Assembly: GCA_900541015.1 (NCBI GenBank)
Contig: UQIB01000025.1
Coordinates: forward strand, 1 to 42,710
Length of the DNA: 42,710 bases
DNA from: an uncultured Collinsella sp.
GTDB lineage: Bacteria; Actinomycetota; Coriobacteriia; Coriobacteriales; Coriobacteriaceae
Reading direction: 5' to 3'
The position numbers were made by a program, and so were the translations under genes. The notes below the pieces were generated by a model. It saw only the letters and a list, made by a program, of their open reading frames with translations. It did not search any database and was not told the origin of the DNA. This document shows positions 1 to 8,154 of the stretch, piece after piece. The first letter of the stretch is position 1; the number at the start of each line of letters is the position of its first letter.

Positions 1-182
1 TCGGTGTTGACCACGGCGATCTTAAGATTGCCGGTGTTGCCGTACGGATCCCAGCTGCCGGCGATGTTAAACCACGCGTACAGACACGGTACGATAATGA
101 GGCCCATCACGACAACCAAGCCGATCACGGAGCGAGACACGTTTTGGACATCGCGCTTAAACAGATGCAGGATGTTCTTCAT
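1..182 (-). CDS. YhgE/Pip family membrane protein, N-terminal fragment
   Basis: This gene is cut by the left edge of the window; only about 60 N-terminal residues are visible, beginning MKNILHLFKRDVQN. The visible part has one hydrophobic segment (about residues 18-36) followed by YAWFNIAGSWDPYGNTGNLK. That is the hallmark start of YhgE/Pip proteins and closely parallels the upstream paralogue (YAWYNIVANWDPYGNT). The ATG follows directly on the TAA stop of that paralogue, with no gap, and a strong Shine-Dalgarno (AAGGAGGTGAG) lies inside the end of the upstream gene. The two are therefore almost certainly translationally coupled. Members are large multi-spanning envelope proteins related to phage infection protein and type VII secretion accessory proteins; their exact function is not settled. 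Confidence 0.9.
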   Translation of the reverse strand, partial: MKNILHLFKRDVQNVSRSVIGLVVVMGLIIVPCLYAWFNIAGSWDPYGNTGNLKIAVVNT

Positions 183-2999
183 TTATGCCTCACCTCCTTT
201 GGAGTGCTTGCCAAGCGCGGTGGTATCTCCATCATTTGTGGCTGTGCTGTCGCTGCCCTGAGATTTATGGTGCGAGCCAATATGCGGCAAGCGGCCCGTG
301 GACTGATCGCCGCCCTTGGCACCACGCTCGCTGGCGTTGAGGCCAAACATGTGGCGGGCGGCAGGAATGGCGGCCGTGTGTTCGCGCATCTCGCGACGCA
401 GGTCCTCATCCGAAAGCGCCGAGATGCGCATCTGGGTATTGAGGCTCGCTCGGATATATTCGATATTGATAAGCCAGCCGCAGATGGCAATAACCGAGAT
501 GATCCAAATGACAAGCAGGATGATCTTGCCGTTATTGTCGATATCGAGAACCGTCGACAGGACAAAGAGCAGGACCTGAACGCCCACCACGGCGGCAAAA
601 CCGCCCTTGATGTAGTACGGGTAGCGATGTTCAAAGGCGACCGCATGATCGAGCAGTTCGCGACGGTACGAATCGGAATCGAGCATGACGCGCATGGCCG
701 TGCGCAGCGAGTAGCGCTGGCGCGGCAGGTCGTTGGACTCGCAAATCATCATACCGGTCGTGGAGAGCTGTTTATCAAAGAGCAGGTTAAGGTTGAGCAG
801 CAGCGGACGCAGCTGCAGGCCGATAAAGAGCGCCACGATCAAGAACACGCCCAGAATGCACAGGTTAAACAGGTAGTTGAACGAATACATGCCGCCGACC
901 GTCTCGCGCAGCAGATTGATGCCGTAGGTAAAGGGCAGCAGCGGGTGCAGCCACTGGAAGAAGCCGGGCATCATCTCGATGGGGTACATGCCCGACGAAC
1001 CCGGGATCTGCACGATGACGAGAATGACGCCGATAGCCTTGCCGATATGCTTAAACGTGGTGGACAGCGCATAGATGATATTGACGTAGGTGAACGAAAT
1101 GGCGATGCCGCCCAGCACGAACAGCAGCGGGCTGACGCACTGCACGCCAATCACCAGATCGCCTACCGTAACGATGATGGCCTGCAACGCGCCCAGGATC
1201 ACCATGAGCAACCAGCGGCCAAAGTAGCCTTGGCGCGCCGTAAAGCTGCCAACACCTTCACGGTCGACCTCGAGCTTGTAAATGGCGATGAGCACATAGC
1301 CGCCCACCCAAAGCGCCAGATTGGTGTAGAAGGGAGCGATGCCCGAGCCAAAGCTCTTGACCGGATAGATTGACTTGGACGTCAACTCAACCGGAGACGC
1401 CATGAAATCTGCCACGTCATTGACATCGACGCCCATCAGATCGGCCAGCTCGCCCATGGACTCGGAGGTCTGCAGCGCCGCGATGTCATTGGCGGCGGTT
1501 GCAAGCTTGTCCTGGACCTTGGCAAGCGAGGAATCGGTCTGGGACAGCGTGGTCTTGGCCTGGCCGAGCGTAGCGCTAAGCTGCGCCAACGTGCCGCGCG
1601 CATTTGCAAGTGTAGGTGTCATACCCGAGACGATACCGGTCAGGTCGCCCGAAACGGCAGCAAAAGAGTCGAGCGCGCTCGAGGCCTTCGGCAGCGCGTT
1701 TTGGCCCAAGTCCGTCTGGGCTTGGCCAAGGTTGGTCGCACCGGTATGAATTGCGTTATTGATAGCGTCACTGGCACCCGAAACAGCCGCTGCGTCATTC
1801 GCCATGGCGCTCGACTGCGCGGACAGACCGTCCTTGATGCTCTGAAGCTTTTCATTCTGCTCTCGAAGCAAATCGATGGTCGATACAATGCGCGCGTCAA
1901 TTTCCTCGGAACCTGTCGACGTGTCATTGGCGAGAATCTCCAAGTGCCCGATAACGGCCTTATTGTGGTCGATCGTCGCTTGAAGAGACTCGAGCGAGTT
2001 GTCGATACGGGTGGTCGTAGATGTGACCGCGCCCGTCAGCTTGCCGATGGCAGCGTTCGCAGAGGCCGACGTCTTGGTGAGCGCAAGGCTGCCTTCCGAG
2101 AGCGCCTTGGAGAGCGAGGTGATGGAGTTGCCCGCCGTGGTGCGAGCTTCGCTCAGCAGGTCGTTGCCCTGGGAGATCGCCTGCGTCAGCGACGGTGCCT
2201 GGCCTTGCAAGCCGGCAAGTGCCGCATCAGCCGAGGCGATAGCGCCACTCGTCTTATCGATGGCGGCATTCATATCGCCAATCGAATCGCGCACCTCGCC
2301 CAAGGTGTCGGACGCCTCGGACACCGAACTTGCCAGCGAGTCCTGAGTCTGGGTTGCCTTGTCCTTTAAATCGACACCGGCATCCTTGGCGATACCGGCA
2401 ACAGTCTTGCCTACCGTAGAGACAAATTCCGAGTTGATCTGCTCCTCGATGGTGTTTGCACCGGTATCGGTAACCTTGGGCGCAATGGCGCTCTTCTTCT
2501 CATTGACGTAGTACGTGAGCTTGGGCTGATGGTAGTTGCCGTCGAGCATCGAAACCAGGTTATCCGAGAAGTTCTTGGGAATCACGATAGCGGCATAGTA
2601 CTCGCCGCTCTCGACGCCCTCCTTGGCATCGGCCGTCGAGTCGACGAACGTCCAGCCCAACTGATGATTCTCCTTGAGCTGGTCGACCACTTTGTCGCCA
2701 GCGTTGAGCTCACCCACCAAGTCGTTTTGGGTGCCTCGATCGTTGTTGGCGATAGCAATCTTGATGCCTTGGGTGTTTCCATACGGATCCCAGTTTGCCA
2801 CGATGTTATACCAGGCATACAGCGAGGGAATAACGCACACGCCTAGGGTAACCACCAGGGCGACGGGGTTCACAAGCAGTCGCTTAATGTCGCGCTTAAA
2901 TATCGCAAAGGACACCTTTGCATTGGATAGTTTGCTGCCGAGACTCACGCTTGGACCATCCATCCTGTCGTTAAATCGAATCGTACTATCGACAACCAT
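183..2999 (-). CDS. YhgE/Pip domain membrane protein
   Basis: A protein of about 938 residues with YhgE/Pip architecture. It has an N-terminal membrane anchor followed by YAWYNIVANWDPYGNT. A long extracytoplasmic region rich in Ser, Ala and Thr follows and should be largely coiled coil. The C-terminal half carries about six membrane segments (ABC-2-permease-like) starting near TNLALWVGGYVLIAIYKLE. The tail after the last segments is charged and ends GKHSKGGEA. Family members are linked to phage adsorption (Pip) and to export or envelope functions; the substrate is unknown. The start is uncertain: ATG at 2999 is used, with alternatives at 2963 (ATG) and 3032 (TTG), none with a convincing ribosome-binding site. 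It forms a two-gene unit with the downstream paralogue. Confidence 0.88.
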   Translation of the reverse strand: MVVDSTIRFNDRMDGPSVSLGSKLSNAKVSFAIFKRDIKRLLVNPVALVVTLGVCVIPSLYAWYNIVANWDPYGNTQGIKIAIANNDRGTQNDLVGELNAGDKVVDQLKENHQLGWTFVDSTADAKEGVESGEYYAAIVIPKNFSDNLVSMLDGNYHQPKLTYYVNEKKSAIAPKVTDTGANTIEEQINSEFVSTVGKTVAGIAKDAGVDLKDKATQTQDSLASSVSEASDTLGEVRDSIGDMNAAIDKTSGAIASADAALAGLQGQAPSLTQAISQGNDLLSEARTTAGNSITSLSKALSEGSLALTKTSASANAAIGKLTGAVTSTTTRIDNSLESLQATIDHNKAVIGHLEILANDTSTGSEEIDARIVSTIDLLREQNEKLQSIKDGLSAQSSAMANDAAAVSGASDAINNAIHTGATNLGQAQTDLGQNALPKASSALDSFAAVSGDLTGIVSGMTPTLANARGTLAQLSATLGQAKTTLSQTDSSLAKVQDKLATAANDIAALQTSESMGELADLMGVDVNDVADFMASPVELTSKSIYPVKSFGSGIAPFYTNLALWVGGYVLIAIYKLEVDREGVGSFTARQGYFGRWLLMVILGALQAIIVTVGDLVIGVQCVSPLLFVLGGIAISFTYVNIIYALSTTFKHIGKAIGVILVIVQIPGSSGMYPIEMMPGFFQWLHPLLPFTYGINLLRETVGGMYSFNYLFNLCILGVFLIVALFIGLQLRPLLLNLNLLFDKQLSTTGMMICESNDLPRQRYSLRTAMRVMLDSDSYRRELLDHAVAFEHRYPYYIKGGFAAVVGVQVLLFVLSTVLDIDNNGKIILLVIWIISVIAICGWLINIEYIRASLNTQMRISALSDEDLRREMREHTAAIPAARHMFGLNASERGAKGGDQSTGRLPHIGSHHKSQGSDSTATNDGDTTALGKHSKGGEA

Positions 3000-3055
3000 T
3001 GTACGTAGGCGCTTTAGCGTCTCAGAGCACAATGGTATTGAGTTTTGCGGGTAGC

Positions 3056-3091
3056 AATATACTACGAAGACAAATTAACGTACAGTTGTAC
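3056..3091 (-). promoter_or_regulatory. Candidate promoter and operator of the YhgE gene pair
   Basis: On the minus strand, a -10-like TATATT (3056-3061) lies about 55 bp before the favoured YhgE start. Upstream of it is a perfect 12-bp palindrome GTACAACTGTAC (3080-3091), placed where a -35 element would sit. No good -35 hexamer is visible, so the palindrome could be a repressor site, for example for a TetR-type regulator, which often accompanies YhgE genes. The regulator assignment is inference. Confidence 0.35.
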
Positions 3092-3175
3092 AGTATCCTA
3101 AATTTCAGCAGGTCACAAAACCACAACCCCGACAAATAATTGATCCCTTGGGGACGGAGGAATCATTCAAAAGGA

Positions 3176-3245
3176 AACGAGAGTGGAAAATCTCCCACTT
3201 CAAGCCCGCATTCGAGCCAAAAGTGGGAGATTATCCACTCTCGTT
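3176..3245. repeat. Long intergenic hairpin, 25-bp arms
   Basis: Two 25-nt arms (3176-3200 and 3221-3245) are inverted repeats with one mismatch around a 20-nt loop. Each arm also contains a smaller internal palindrome (AGTGG...CCACT). On the minus strand the hairpin follows the htpG stop by about 30 nt and is followed by a T-rich stretch, so it can act as the htpG terminator. The arm length is far beyond what a terminator needs. It may belong to a dispersed palindromic repeat family. Confidence 0.7.
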
Positions 3246-3275
3246 CTAATCTAGTTACGGTGCCGTATCCCCAAG

Positions 3276-5300
3276 CTACATCAAGTTGCAAACAGCCGCC
3301 GCGAAGGCTACGGGGTCCTCGGGGAGGATGCCCTCGACCAGCAGAGCCTGATCGTAGAGCAAGCCGGAATACTGCTTGATCTTGTCGGCGTCGCCTGCCT
3401 TCTGGGCAGCGACAAGCTTGTCAAAGACCGGGTGCTTGGCGTTGAGCTCGAGCACGCGCTGGCTCTTGGGCATGCCGTCGGGCGCGCCCTCGGGTCCCTT
3501 CTGGAGCACCTTCTCCATCTCGAGCGAAAGTGGGCCCTCGGTGGTGATACAAGCGGGGGCATCGGTCAGGCGCGCGGAGACGGCGACTTTCTCGACCTTG
3601 TCACCGAGCGCCTCCTTCATAGCGCTAAAGAGGTCCTCGTTCTCCTTGGTGGCGTCCTCGGCCTCCTTCTTCTCGTCCTCGGTCGCCAGGTCAAGATCAC
3701 CGGTCGCAACGTTCTTGAGCTCTAGATGACGATCCTCGACCTCGGGCTCGGCACCGTCGGCCACAGCCTTCTCGGCAGCCTCGCGGGCAGCATCGTCCTC
3801 GTAGATCTTGGGCATATCGGCGGCAACGTACTCACGCATAGCCTGGAACGTGAACTCATCCACATCCTGCGTCAGCAGCAGCACGTCATAGCCGCGGTCG
3901 AGCACGCCCTTTACCACGGGCATCTTGGCCAAGCGCTCACGCGAGTCGCCGGCGGCGTAGTAGATGGCCTTCTGATCCTCAGGCATGCCCTTGGCATACT
4001 CGGCCAGGGTAATCATCTTCTGTTCCTTGGCAGACCAGAACAGCAACAGGTCGGCGAGCTCATCGGCCTTCATGCCATAGCTCGAGTAGATGCCGTACTT
4101 AAGACCGCGGCCAAAGTTCTCAAAGAACTTCTCGTAGGCCTCGCGGTCGTTGTCACGCATATCCTCAAGGTCGGCGGTAATCTTCTTTTCCACACGCTTG
4201 GCGATGGCCTTGAGCTGACGGTTCTGCTGCAGCGTCTCGCGCGAGATGTTGAGCGACACGTCGGCGGAATCCACGACGCCGCGGACAAAGTTGTAGTAGT
4301 CGGGCAGCAGGTCGTCGCACTTCTCCATGATCAGGACGTTGGAGCTGTAGAGCGCCAGACCCTTCTCGTAGTCCTTGCTGTACAGATCGAACGGCGCGCG
4401 TCCCGGCACAAACAGCAGGGCATCGTACTCGAGCGTGCCCTCGGCGTGGAAGCTGATGGTGCGCGCAGGATCGTCAAAGTCGTGGAACGTGGACTTGTAG
4501 AACTCGTCGTAGTCCTTCTGCTCGACATCGGAGCTGTGCTTCTTCCAGATCGGTGTCATGGAATTGACGGTCTCGAGCTCCTGGTAGTCCTCGTACTCGG
4601 GCTTGTAATCGTCGCCGGCGTCCTCGGGCTTGGGTTTCTGGCGGCTCTTGGACACCATCATCTGGATCGGGTAACGCACATAGTTACTGTACTGCTGAAT
4701 CAGGCTCTTGAGACCCCACTCGGTCAGGAAGCGATCGTAGGTCTCGGCCTCGCCGTCGGCATCGAGCTTCTCGTTCTCGCGCAGCGTCAGGATGACATCG
4801 GTACCGTGCTCGGCGCGCTCGCCGTCCTCGATGGTGTAGCCCTCAAGACCGTCGGATTCCCACACATGGGCGACATCCTCGCCGTAGGCGCGGCTGACGA
4901 CCTTCACATGGCTGGCGACCATAAAAGCCGAGTAGAAGCCCACGCCAAACTGACCGATGATGTCGACATCGGAGCCCTGCTGCTCGGCGTTCTCGGTCTT
5001 AAACTCCTCGGAGCCGGAATGGGCGATGGTGCCCAGATTGCGCTCCAGCTCCTCGGCGGTCATGCCAATGCCGTTATCCGAGATGGTAATGGTGCGGGCG
5101 TCTTTATCAAAGGAGACGCGAATGGCCAGGTCGCCCTGGTCGATCTTGACGCTCGGGTCCTGCAGGCTCTTAAAGTTGAGCTTGTCGACGGCGTCGCTCG
5201 CGTTAGAGATAAGCTCGCGCAGGAAGATTTCCTTATTGGTGTAGATGGAGTTGATCATGAGGTCGAGCAGTTTTTTGCTCTCGGTCTTAAATTGACGCAT
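3276..5300 (-). CDS. htpG: HSP90-family molecular chaperone HtpG
   Basis: A 674-residue HtpG, the bacterial HSP90: an ATP-driven dimeric cytosolic chaperone for folding and remodelling client proteins. The N-terminal GHKL ATPase signatures are clear: FLRELISNASDA (residues 27-38, with the Glu that activates water and the Asn that binds Mg), then DNGIGM and GQFGVGFYSAF. The middle domain has the NISRETLQ motif with the catalytic-loop Arg. The C-terminal dimerisation region contains an acidic linker (EDEKKEAEDATKENEDLF). It is somewhat longer than the usual 610-630 residues because of insertions. An AAAGGA ribosome-binding site precedes the ATG by 6 nt. It appears monocistronic, with its own leader that contains a terminator-like hairpin. 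Confidence 0.98.
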   Translation of the reverse strand: MRQFKTESKKLLDLMINSIYTNKEIFLRELISNASDAVDKLNFKSLQDPSVKIDQGDLAIRVSFDKDARTITISDNGIGMTAEELERNLGTIAHSGSEEFKTENAEQQGSDVDIIGQFGVGFYSAFMVASHVKVVSRAYGEDVAHVWESDGLEGYTIEDGERAEHGTDVILTLRENEKLDADGEAETYDRFLTEWGLKSLIQQYSNYVRYPIQMMVSKSRQKPKPEDAGDDYKPEYEDYQELETVNSMTPIWKKHSSDVEQKDYDEFYKSTFHDFDDPARTISFHAEGTLEYDALLFVPGRAPFDLYSKDYEKGLALYSSNVLIMEKCDDLLPDYYNFVRGVVDSADVSLNISRETLQQNRQLKAIAKRVEKKITADLEDMRDNDREAYEKFFENFGRGLKYGIYSSYGMKADELADLLLFWSAKEQKMITLAEYAKGMPEDQKAIYYAAGDSRERLAKMPVVKGVLDRGYDVLLLTQDVDEFTFQAMREYVAADMPKIYEDDAAREAAEKAVADGAEPEVEDRHLELKNVATGDLDLATEDEKKEAEDATKENEDLFSAMKEALGDKVEKVAVSARLTDAPACITTEGPLSLEMEKVLQKGPEGAPDGMPKSQRVLELNAKHPVFDKLVAAQKAGDADKIKQYSGLLYDQALLVEGILPEDPVAFAAAVCNLM

Positions 5301-5330
5301 GTGCAGTCCTTTCGCGCTACCCCCGTCCGC

Positions 5331-5355
5331 AAAAACGGCCCGGTTGCCCGAGCCG
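5331..5355 (-). terminator. Rho-independent terminator in the htpG leader
   Basis: On the minus strand CGGCTCGG, a GCAA tetraloop and CCGGGCCG form an 8-bp stem followed by TTTTT, about 30 nt before the htpG ATG. It may end transcripts from the cps/GNAT operon (stop at 5505). Because an A+T-rich -10-like TTATAAAAT lies upstream of it (around 5375-5383), it could instead act as an attenuator for htpG. Confidence 0.6.
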
Positions 5356-5459
5356 CATCGCAGACCTGCTATGTTCAGACTTAGATTTTATAACCCAATA
5401 GCGCGCATATATACATACGGAATCGAAAAACTGTATGTCCGAGCGCTCCAATGCGTCAA

Positions 5460-5511
5460 TTGCCAAGGAGTGTCCCCAGCTGCCGGCAGAAAAGGAACGT
5501 CCCTATCTGCC
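5460..5511. repeat. Tandem GGCAG...GGGAC...TCCTT repeat pair
   Basis: On the minus strand two diverged 26-nt units follow each other. Each begins GGCAG, then has GGGAC and TCCTT in the same spacing. The first overlaps the last codons and stop of the GNAT gene. The core AGGGAC(G/A) also occurs beside other genes here (about 6030, 20227 and 20353), so this may be a fragment of a dispersed repeat. Confidence 0.45.
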
Positions 5512-6003
5512 ATCTACGCGCTTGGCCATCCAGACATGGGGCTGGCCCTCGTCTTCGTAATCTACCGGGGCAATTTGCGTGTAGCCCGCCTTTACATAGA
5601 GCGGCAGCACGTATTCCTGCGCATGCAGCTTAATAAGCTTGGCGCCGGCATCGCGTGCACACGAAGCACTGGTCTCCACGATCGCACTCGCCAGTCCGCG
5701 ACGACGCATAGCCGGCAGCACGGCGACGCGCCCCATAATGTAGGTCTCCCCCGCCGCAACGCCTTCGTCCATGTCGCATGCCGGCAACACCGGGGCCTCT
5801 GCGTCAGCCACGCGCTCAAGCTCTTCGGGAAACACGCGCGAGCAACCGGCAAGCTCGCCGTCTACATAGAGCGTCACATGAATGCAGTTTGGATCCTCGT
5901 CGATAGCGTCGAACTCATTCTCGTAGCCCTGCTCGTCCATAAAAACGACGCGGCGCACCAACGCCGCGTCATCAAAGCATCCCGTCTTAAGTTGGATATC
6001 CAT
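5503..6003 (-). CDS. GNAT family N-acetyltransferase
   Basis: A 166-residue acetyltransferase of the GNAT fold (ElaA/YjcF-like by feel). The acetyl-CoA binding motif A is visible as MGRVAVLPAMRRRGLASAIVE, with R-R-G-L-A at the pyrophosphate loop. The C-terminal motif B includes LHAQEYVLPLYVKAGY, a typical YEKxGF-like helix end. The substrate is unknown. The start at 6003 is chosen because AAAGGG lies 8 nt upstream; an upstream in-frame ATG at 6021 has no such site. It follows cpsB by 39 nt on the same strand and may be cotranscribed with the cps module, although a functional link is not evident. Confidence 0.9.
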   Translation of the reverse strand: MDIQLKTGCFDDAALVRRVVFMDEQGYENEFDAIDEDPNCIHVTLYVDGELAGCSRVFPEELERVADAEAPVLPACDMDEGVAAGETYIMGRVAVLPAMRRRGLASAIVETSASCARDAGAKLIKLHAQEYVLPLYVKAGYTQIAPVDYEDEGQPHVWMAKRVDGR

Positions 6004-6042
6004 GGCTGCCCTTTCATTCAATGCGAACGTTAGGGACAGATT

Positions 6043-6693
6043 TTAGCGAAAATGAGCTCCGCGTACGCTAAACTTCGCGCGAGCCTTCGCCAGGCAGTCG
6101 TAATGACCCACGTTATGGGCATCGCTCGCGATGAAGCTGTACAGGTTCTGATCGAACAGGCGCTGTGCCGGCTTTTTCTCGCGACCAAAGCGACCGCCGG
6201 CAATAAAGTCCGCCGAAGCCTGCAGCTTGCAGCCCATATCGACCAGACGCTCCGCCACGCTTACATCCTTTTGAACCGCACGATAGCGCTCAGGATGAGC
6301 GATGATCACCTGGTAGCCACGGCACTGCAAATCGTAAATCGTGTTCTCGTACTCTCTAAACGCATACGCATCGGCATGCGTCGAAAGTTCGAGCAGAAAC
6401 TCGTTGGTCCCATCGAAATGCAAGTGCTCCGCGGCATCGATACCAAGCTCAACGAGCTTTCGATGGTTGACCTCGAAGCCCATCTGGAGCGGAAAACCGT
6501 CAGCGTTATCACGCAGCAGCTCAAAGGCATCCCACATCTTGTCGTAATCAAAATAGGGATCACGGCAGTGAGGAGTGCAAACGATTCTGGTTACACCGGC
6601 CCGCTTGGCAGCCTCGAGCATCGCCAAGCTCTCATCGAGATCGGCGGCGCCGTCGTCTACACCCGGCAAGATATGGCAATGAATGTCACGCAT
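6043..6693 (-). CDS. cpsB: CpsB-like PHP-family protein-tyrosine phosphatase
   Basis: A 216-residue protein of the CpsB/CapC/YwqE family. These are manganese-dependent PHP-fold phosphatases that remove phosphate from the tyrosine-rich tail of the partner bacterial tyrosine kinase and so control capsule or exopolysaccharide assembly. The metal ligands are recognisable: the N-terminal HCH (His5, His7) in DIHCHILPGVDDGA, TPHC near residue 41, EVNHR, AHPERY and the C-terminal SDAHN. It is slightly shorter than the usual 240-255 residues, at the C-terminus. It starts 17 nt after the kinase gene, with AAGG upstream of the ATG. The order cpsC-cpsD-cpsB is a shuffled version of the Streptococcus arrangement. 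Confidence 0.93.
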   Translation of the reverse strand: MRDIHCHILPGVDDGAADLDESLAMLEAAKRAGVTRIVCTPHCRDPYFDYDKMWDAFELLRDNADGFPLQMGFEVNHRKLVELGIDAAEHLHFDGTNEFLLELSTHADAYAFREYENTIYDLQCRGYQVIIAHPERYRAVQKDVSVAERLVDMGCKLQASADFIAGGRFGREKKPAQRLFDQNLYSFIASDAHNVGHYDCLAKARAKFSVRGAHFR

Positions 6694-6710
6694 AGGTCAG
6701 CCTTAATCAA

Positions 6711-7448
6711 CTAAACGTTTGCTCGGTTGGTGAAGATGCCCTTTTTGGAAGTCCCCTGATCGTCGGAGCCCTTCTTAACCTTCTTACCGTCCTTGGTGTA
6801 GTAGGAGTAGTAGTACTCGCTGGTCTCGGTCTCGCAGTAGTTCATAACGGTACCGATGAGCTTGACCTTCTCGGACTTCTTAAGCTGACCGATGGCGTTG
6901 AGCGCCTCCTCGCGCTTGGTGAAGTCCTCGCGCACCACGAACAGCGTGCCGTCGGTCAGGCTGGCAATCTCGGCAGCATCGATGAAGGTGCCGACCGGGG
7001 GAGCGTCGAAGATGACGTACTGGAACTTAGCAGACAGTGCCTTTACCAGCTTGGCAAAGCGGTGAGAGACGATGATGTCGGCAGGATTGGGAATATGCGG
7101 CTCGGCATCGAGGAAGTAGAAGTTCTTCTGACCCGTCTCGACAATTGCCTGGTCAATGGAGATCTGCTCGGAAAGAACCGCATAGAGTCCGCCGCGCGAA
7201 CGAACGCCGAGCATATCGGAAAGGGACCTGCGGCGCATATCGGCCTCAACCAGGAGCACGGACTTGCCACTCGTGGCAATTGCCTGAGCAAGGTTAATGG
7301 AAACCGTAGACTTGCCCTCGTTGGGAATCGAGGAGGTAACGGTGATGGTGCGAATGGGGTCGTCCACGCTCGCAAAGCGGATGTTGGCCAGAAGGGTCTT
7401 GGCGGCATTCTGTACAACGAGCTTATCGGTGTTCTTTGCCTTAGCCAT
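6711..7448 (-). CDS. cpsD: CpsD-type bacterial tyrosine kinase (BY-kinase)
   Basis: A 245-residue cytoplasmic BY-kinase. The Walker A is SSIPNEGKST (residues 39-48), the BY-kinase-specific Walker A' is VLLVEADM (64-71), and the Walker B is VIFDAPP (145-151). The C-terminal autophosphorylated tyrosine cluster is EYYYSYY (Tyr212-214, 216, 217). In Gram-positive bacteria this kinase needs a separate membrane adaptor, which is the adjacent CpsC. Its phosphorylation cycle with CpsB controls polysaccharide chain export or length. The ATG lies 2 nt after the cpsC stop, with the ribosome-binding site inside the end of cpsC, so the two are translationally coupled. No glycosyltransferase genes lie nearby in this window. 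Confidence 0.95.
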   Translation of the reverse strand: MAKAKNTDKLVVQNAAKTLLANIRFASVDDPIRTITVTSSIPNEGKSTVSINLAQAIATSGKSVLLVEADMRRRSLSDMLGVRSRGGLYAVLSEQISIDQAIVETGQKNFYFLDAEPHIPNPADIIVSHRFAKLVKALSAKFQYVIFDAPPVGTFIDAAEIASLTDGTLFVVREDFTKREEALNAIGQLKKSEKVKLIGTVMNYCETETSEYYYSYYTKDGKKVKKGSDDQGTSKKGIFTNRANV

Positions 7449-7450
7449 GC

Positions 7451-8107
7451 CTATTTACCACCTTTCATAGCCGGAATTCGGCCAACAACGGGAATGCCCA
7501 GGAGCTCTTCTGCCTCTTCGGCACCGCGGATGCGGGTGTTGAGCATGTCTGCCAAAACGACATAGGCAACTGCGATAAAGATGCCCGCGAGGAACGCGAC
7601 AGCAACGTACAGCATACGCTTGGGGCCGCTGGGGGCTTCGGGGGTCTTAGCCTCGTCGATAACGTTGATGCTCTGGGCAGCGCCGACGTTCTGAGCGACC
7701 GTACTCACCGAGCTAGCTATGGCCTTTGCGACCTTAGCCGTCTCCTTGGCATCGGTGCCGGTAACCGAAAGCGTAATGACACGCGTGGTGGTCTCGGAGG
7801 AAACAGACACCTTGTAGTCATCCAGATCGGTGAGGCCCAGTTCATTGGCTGCGCCGCTCTTAACGCTATCGCTATCCAGCAGCGTGGCGATATCGTTGGA
7901 AAGCATCTGACTCGCCGAGAGATCGTTGTAGCTCATCTGACCGCTATCGTCGGTCTTGGCGAGAATGTACATGCTCGTCGTCGCGGTATAGGTGTTGTCC
8001 ATCGCAACGAAGGACACGATGCCCATGGCGATCGCGCAGACCACCGGAAGGGTGATGACCAGCTGAAGGTGCTTCTTCAGCAGCTGGAACAGTTCGAGAA
8101 GGGTCAT
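7451..8107 (-). CDS. cpsC: CpsC/Wzz-family chain-length regulator and kinase adaptor
   Basis: A 218-residue membrane protein of the Wzz/CpsC family. There are two transmembrane segments, at about residues 18-38 (LVITLPVVCAIAMGIVSFV) and about 172-192 (LYVAVAFLAGIFIAVAYVV). They flank an extracytoplasmic domain containing a conserved Ser/Thr-rich start and a proline-rich stretch (TPEAPSGPKR) just before the second segment, as is typical. The cytoplasmic tail (LLGIPVVGRIPAMKGGK) contacts and activates the BY-kinase in known systems. AAAGGC lies 8 nt before the ATG. It is the first gene of the cpsC-cpsD-cpsB unit, behind a recognisable promoter. Confidence 0.93.
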   Translation of the reverse strand: MTLLELFQLLKKHLQLVITLPVVCAIAMGIVSFVAMDNTYTATTSMYILAKTDDSGQMSYNDLSASQMLSNDIATLLDSDSVKSGAANELGLTDLDDYKVSVSSETTTRVITLSVTGTDAKETAKVAKAIASSVSTVAQNVGAAQSINVIDEAKTPEAPSGPKRMLYVAVAFLAGIFIAVAYVVLADMLNTRIRGAEEAEELLGIPVVGRIPAMKGGK

Positions 8108-8154
8108 GCAGCTTGCCTTTCATTTCCCCAGTTCGGATTGACAAAACTGTCCGT

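Noticed and set aside
3080..3091. GTACAACTGTAC as a second LexA box
   Set aside because: The half-sites are GTAC, not GAAC/GTTC, so it does not fit the LexA consensus.
3726..5384. A long open frame on the plus strand antisense to htpG (and similar long frames antisense to several other genes)
   Set aside because: The minus-strand htpG is certain from its motifs. Antisense frames of this length are expected in G+C-rich DNA with biased codon use; the translations are low-complexity and match nothing.
5301..5502. CIRCE or HspR (HAIR) heat-shock operator at htpG
   Set aside because: Neither TTAGCACTC-N9-GAGTGCTAA nor CTTGAGT-N7-ACTCAAG is found in the leader.
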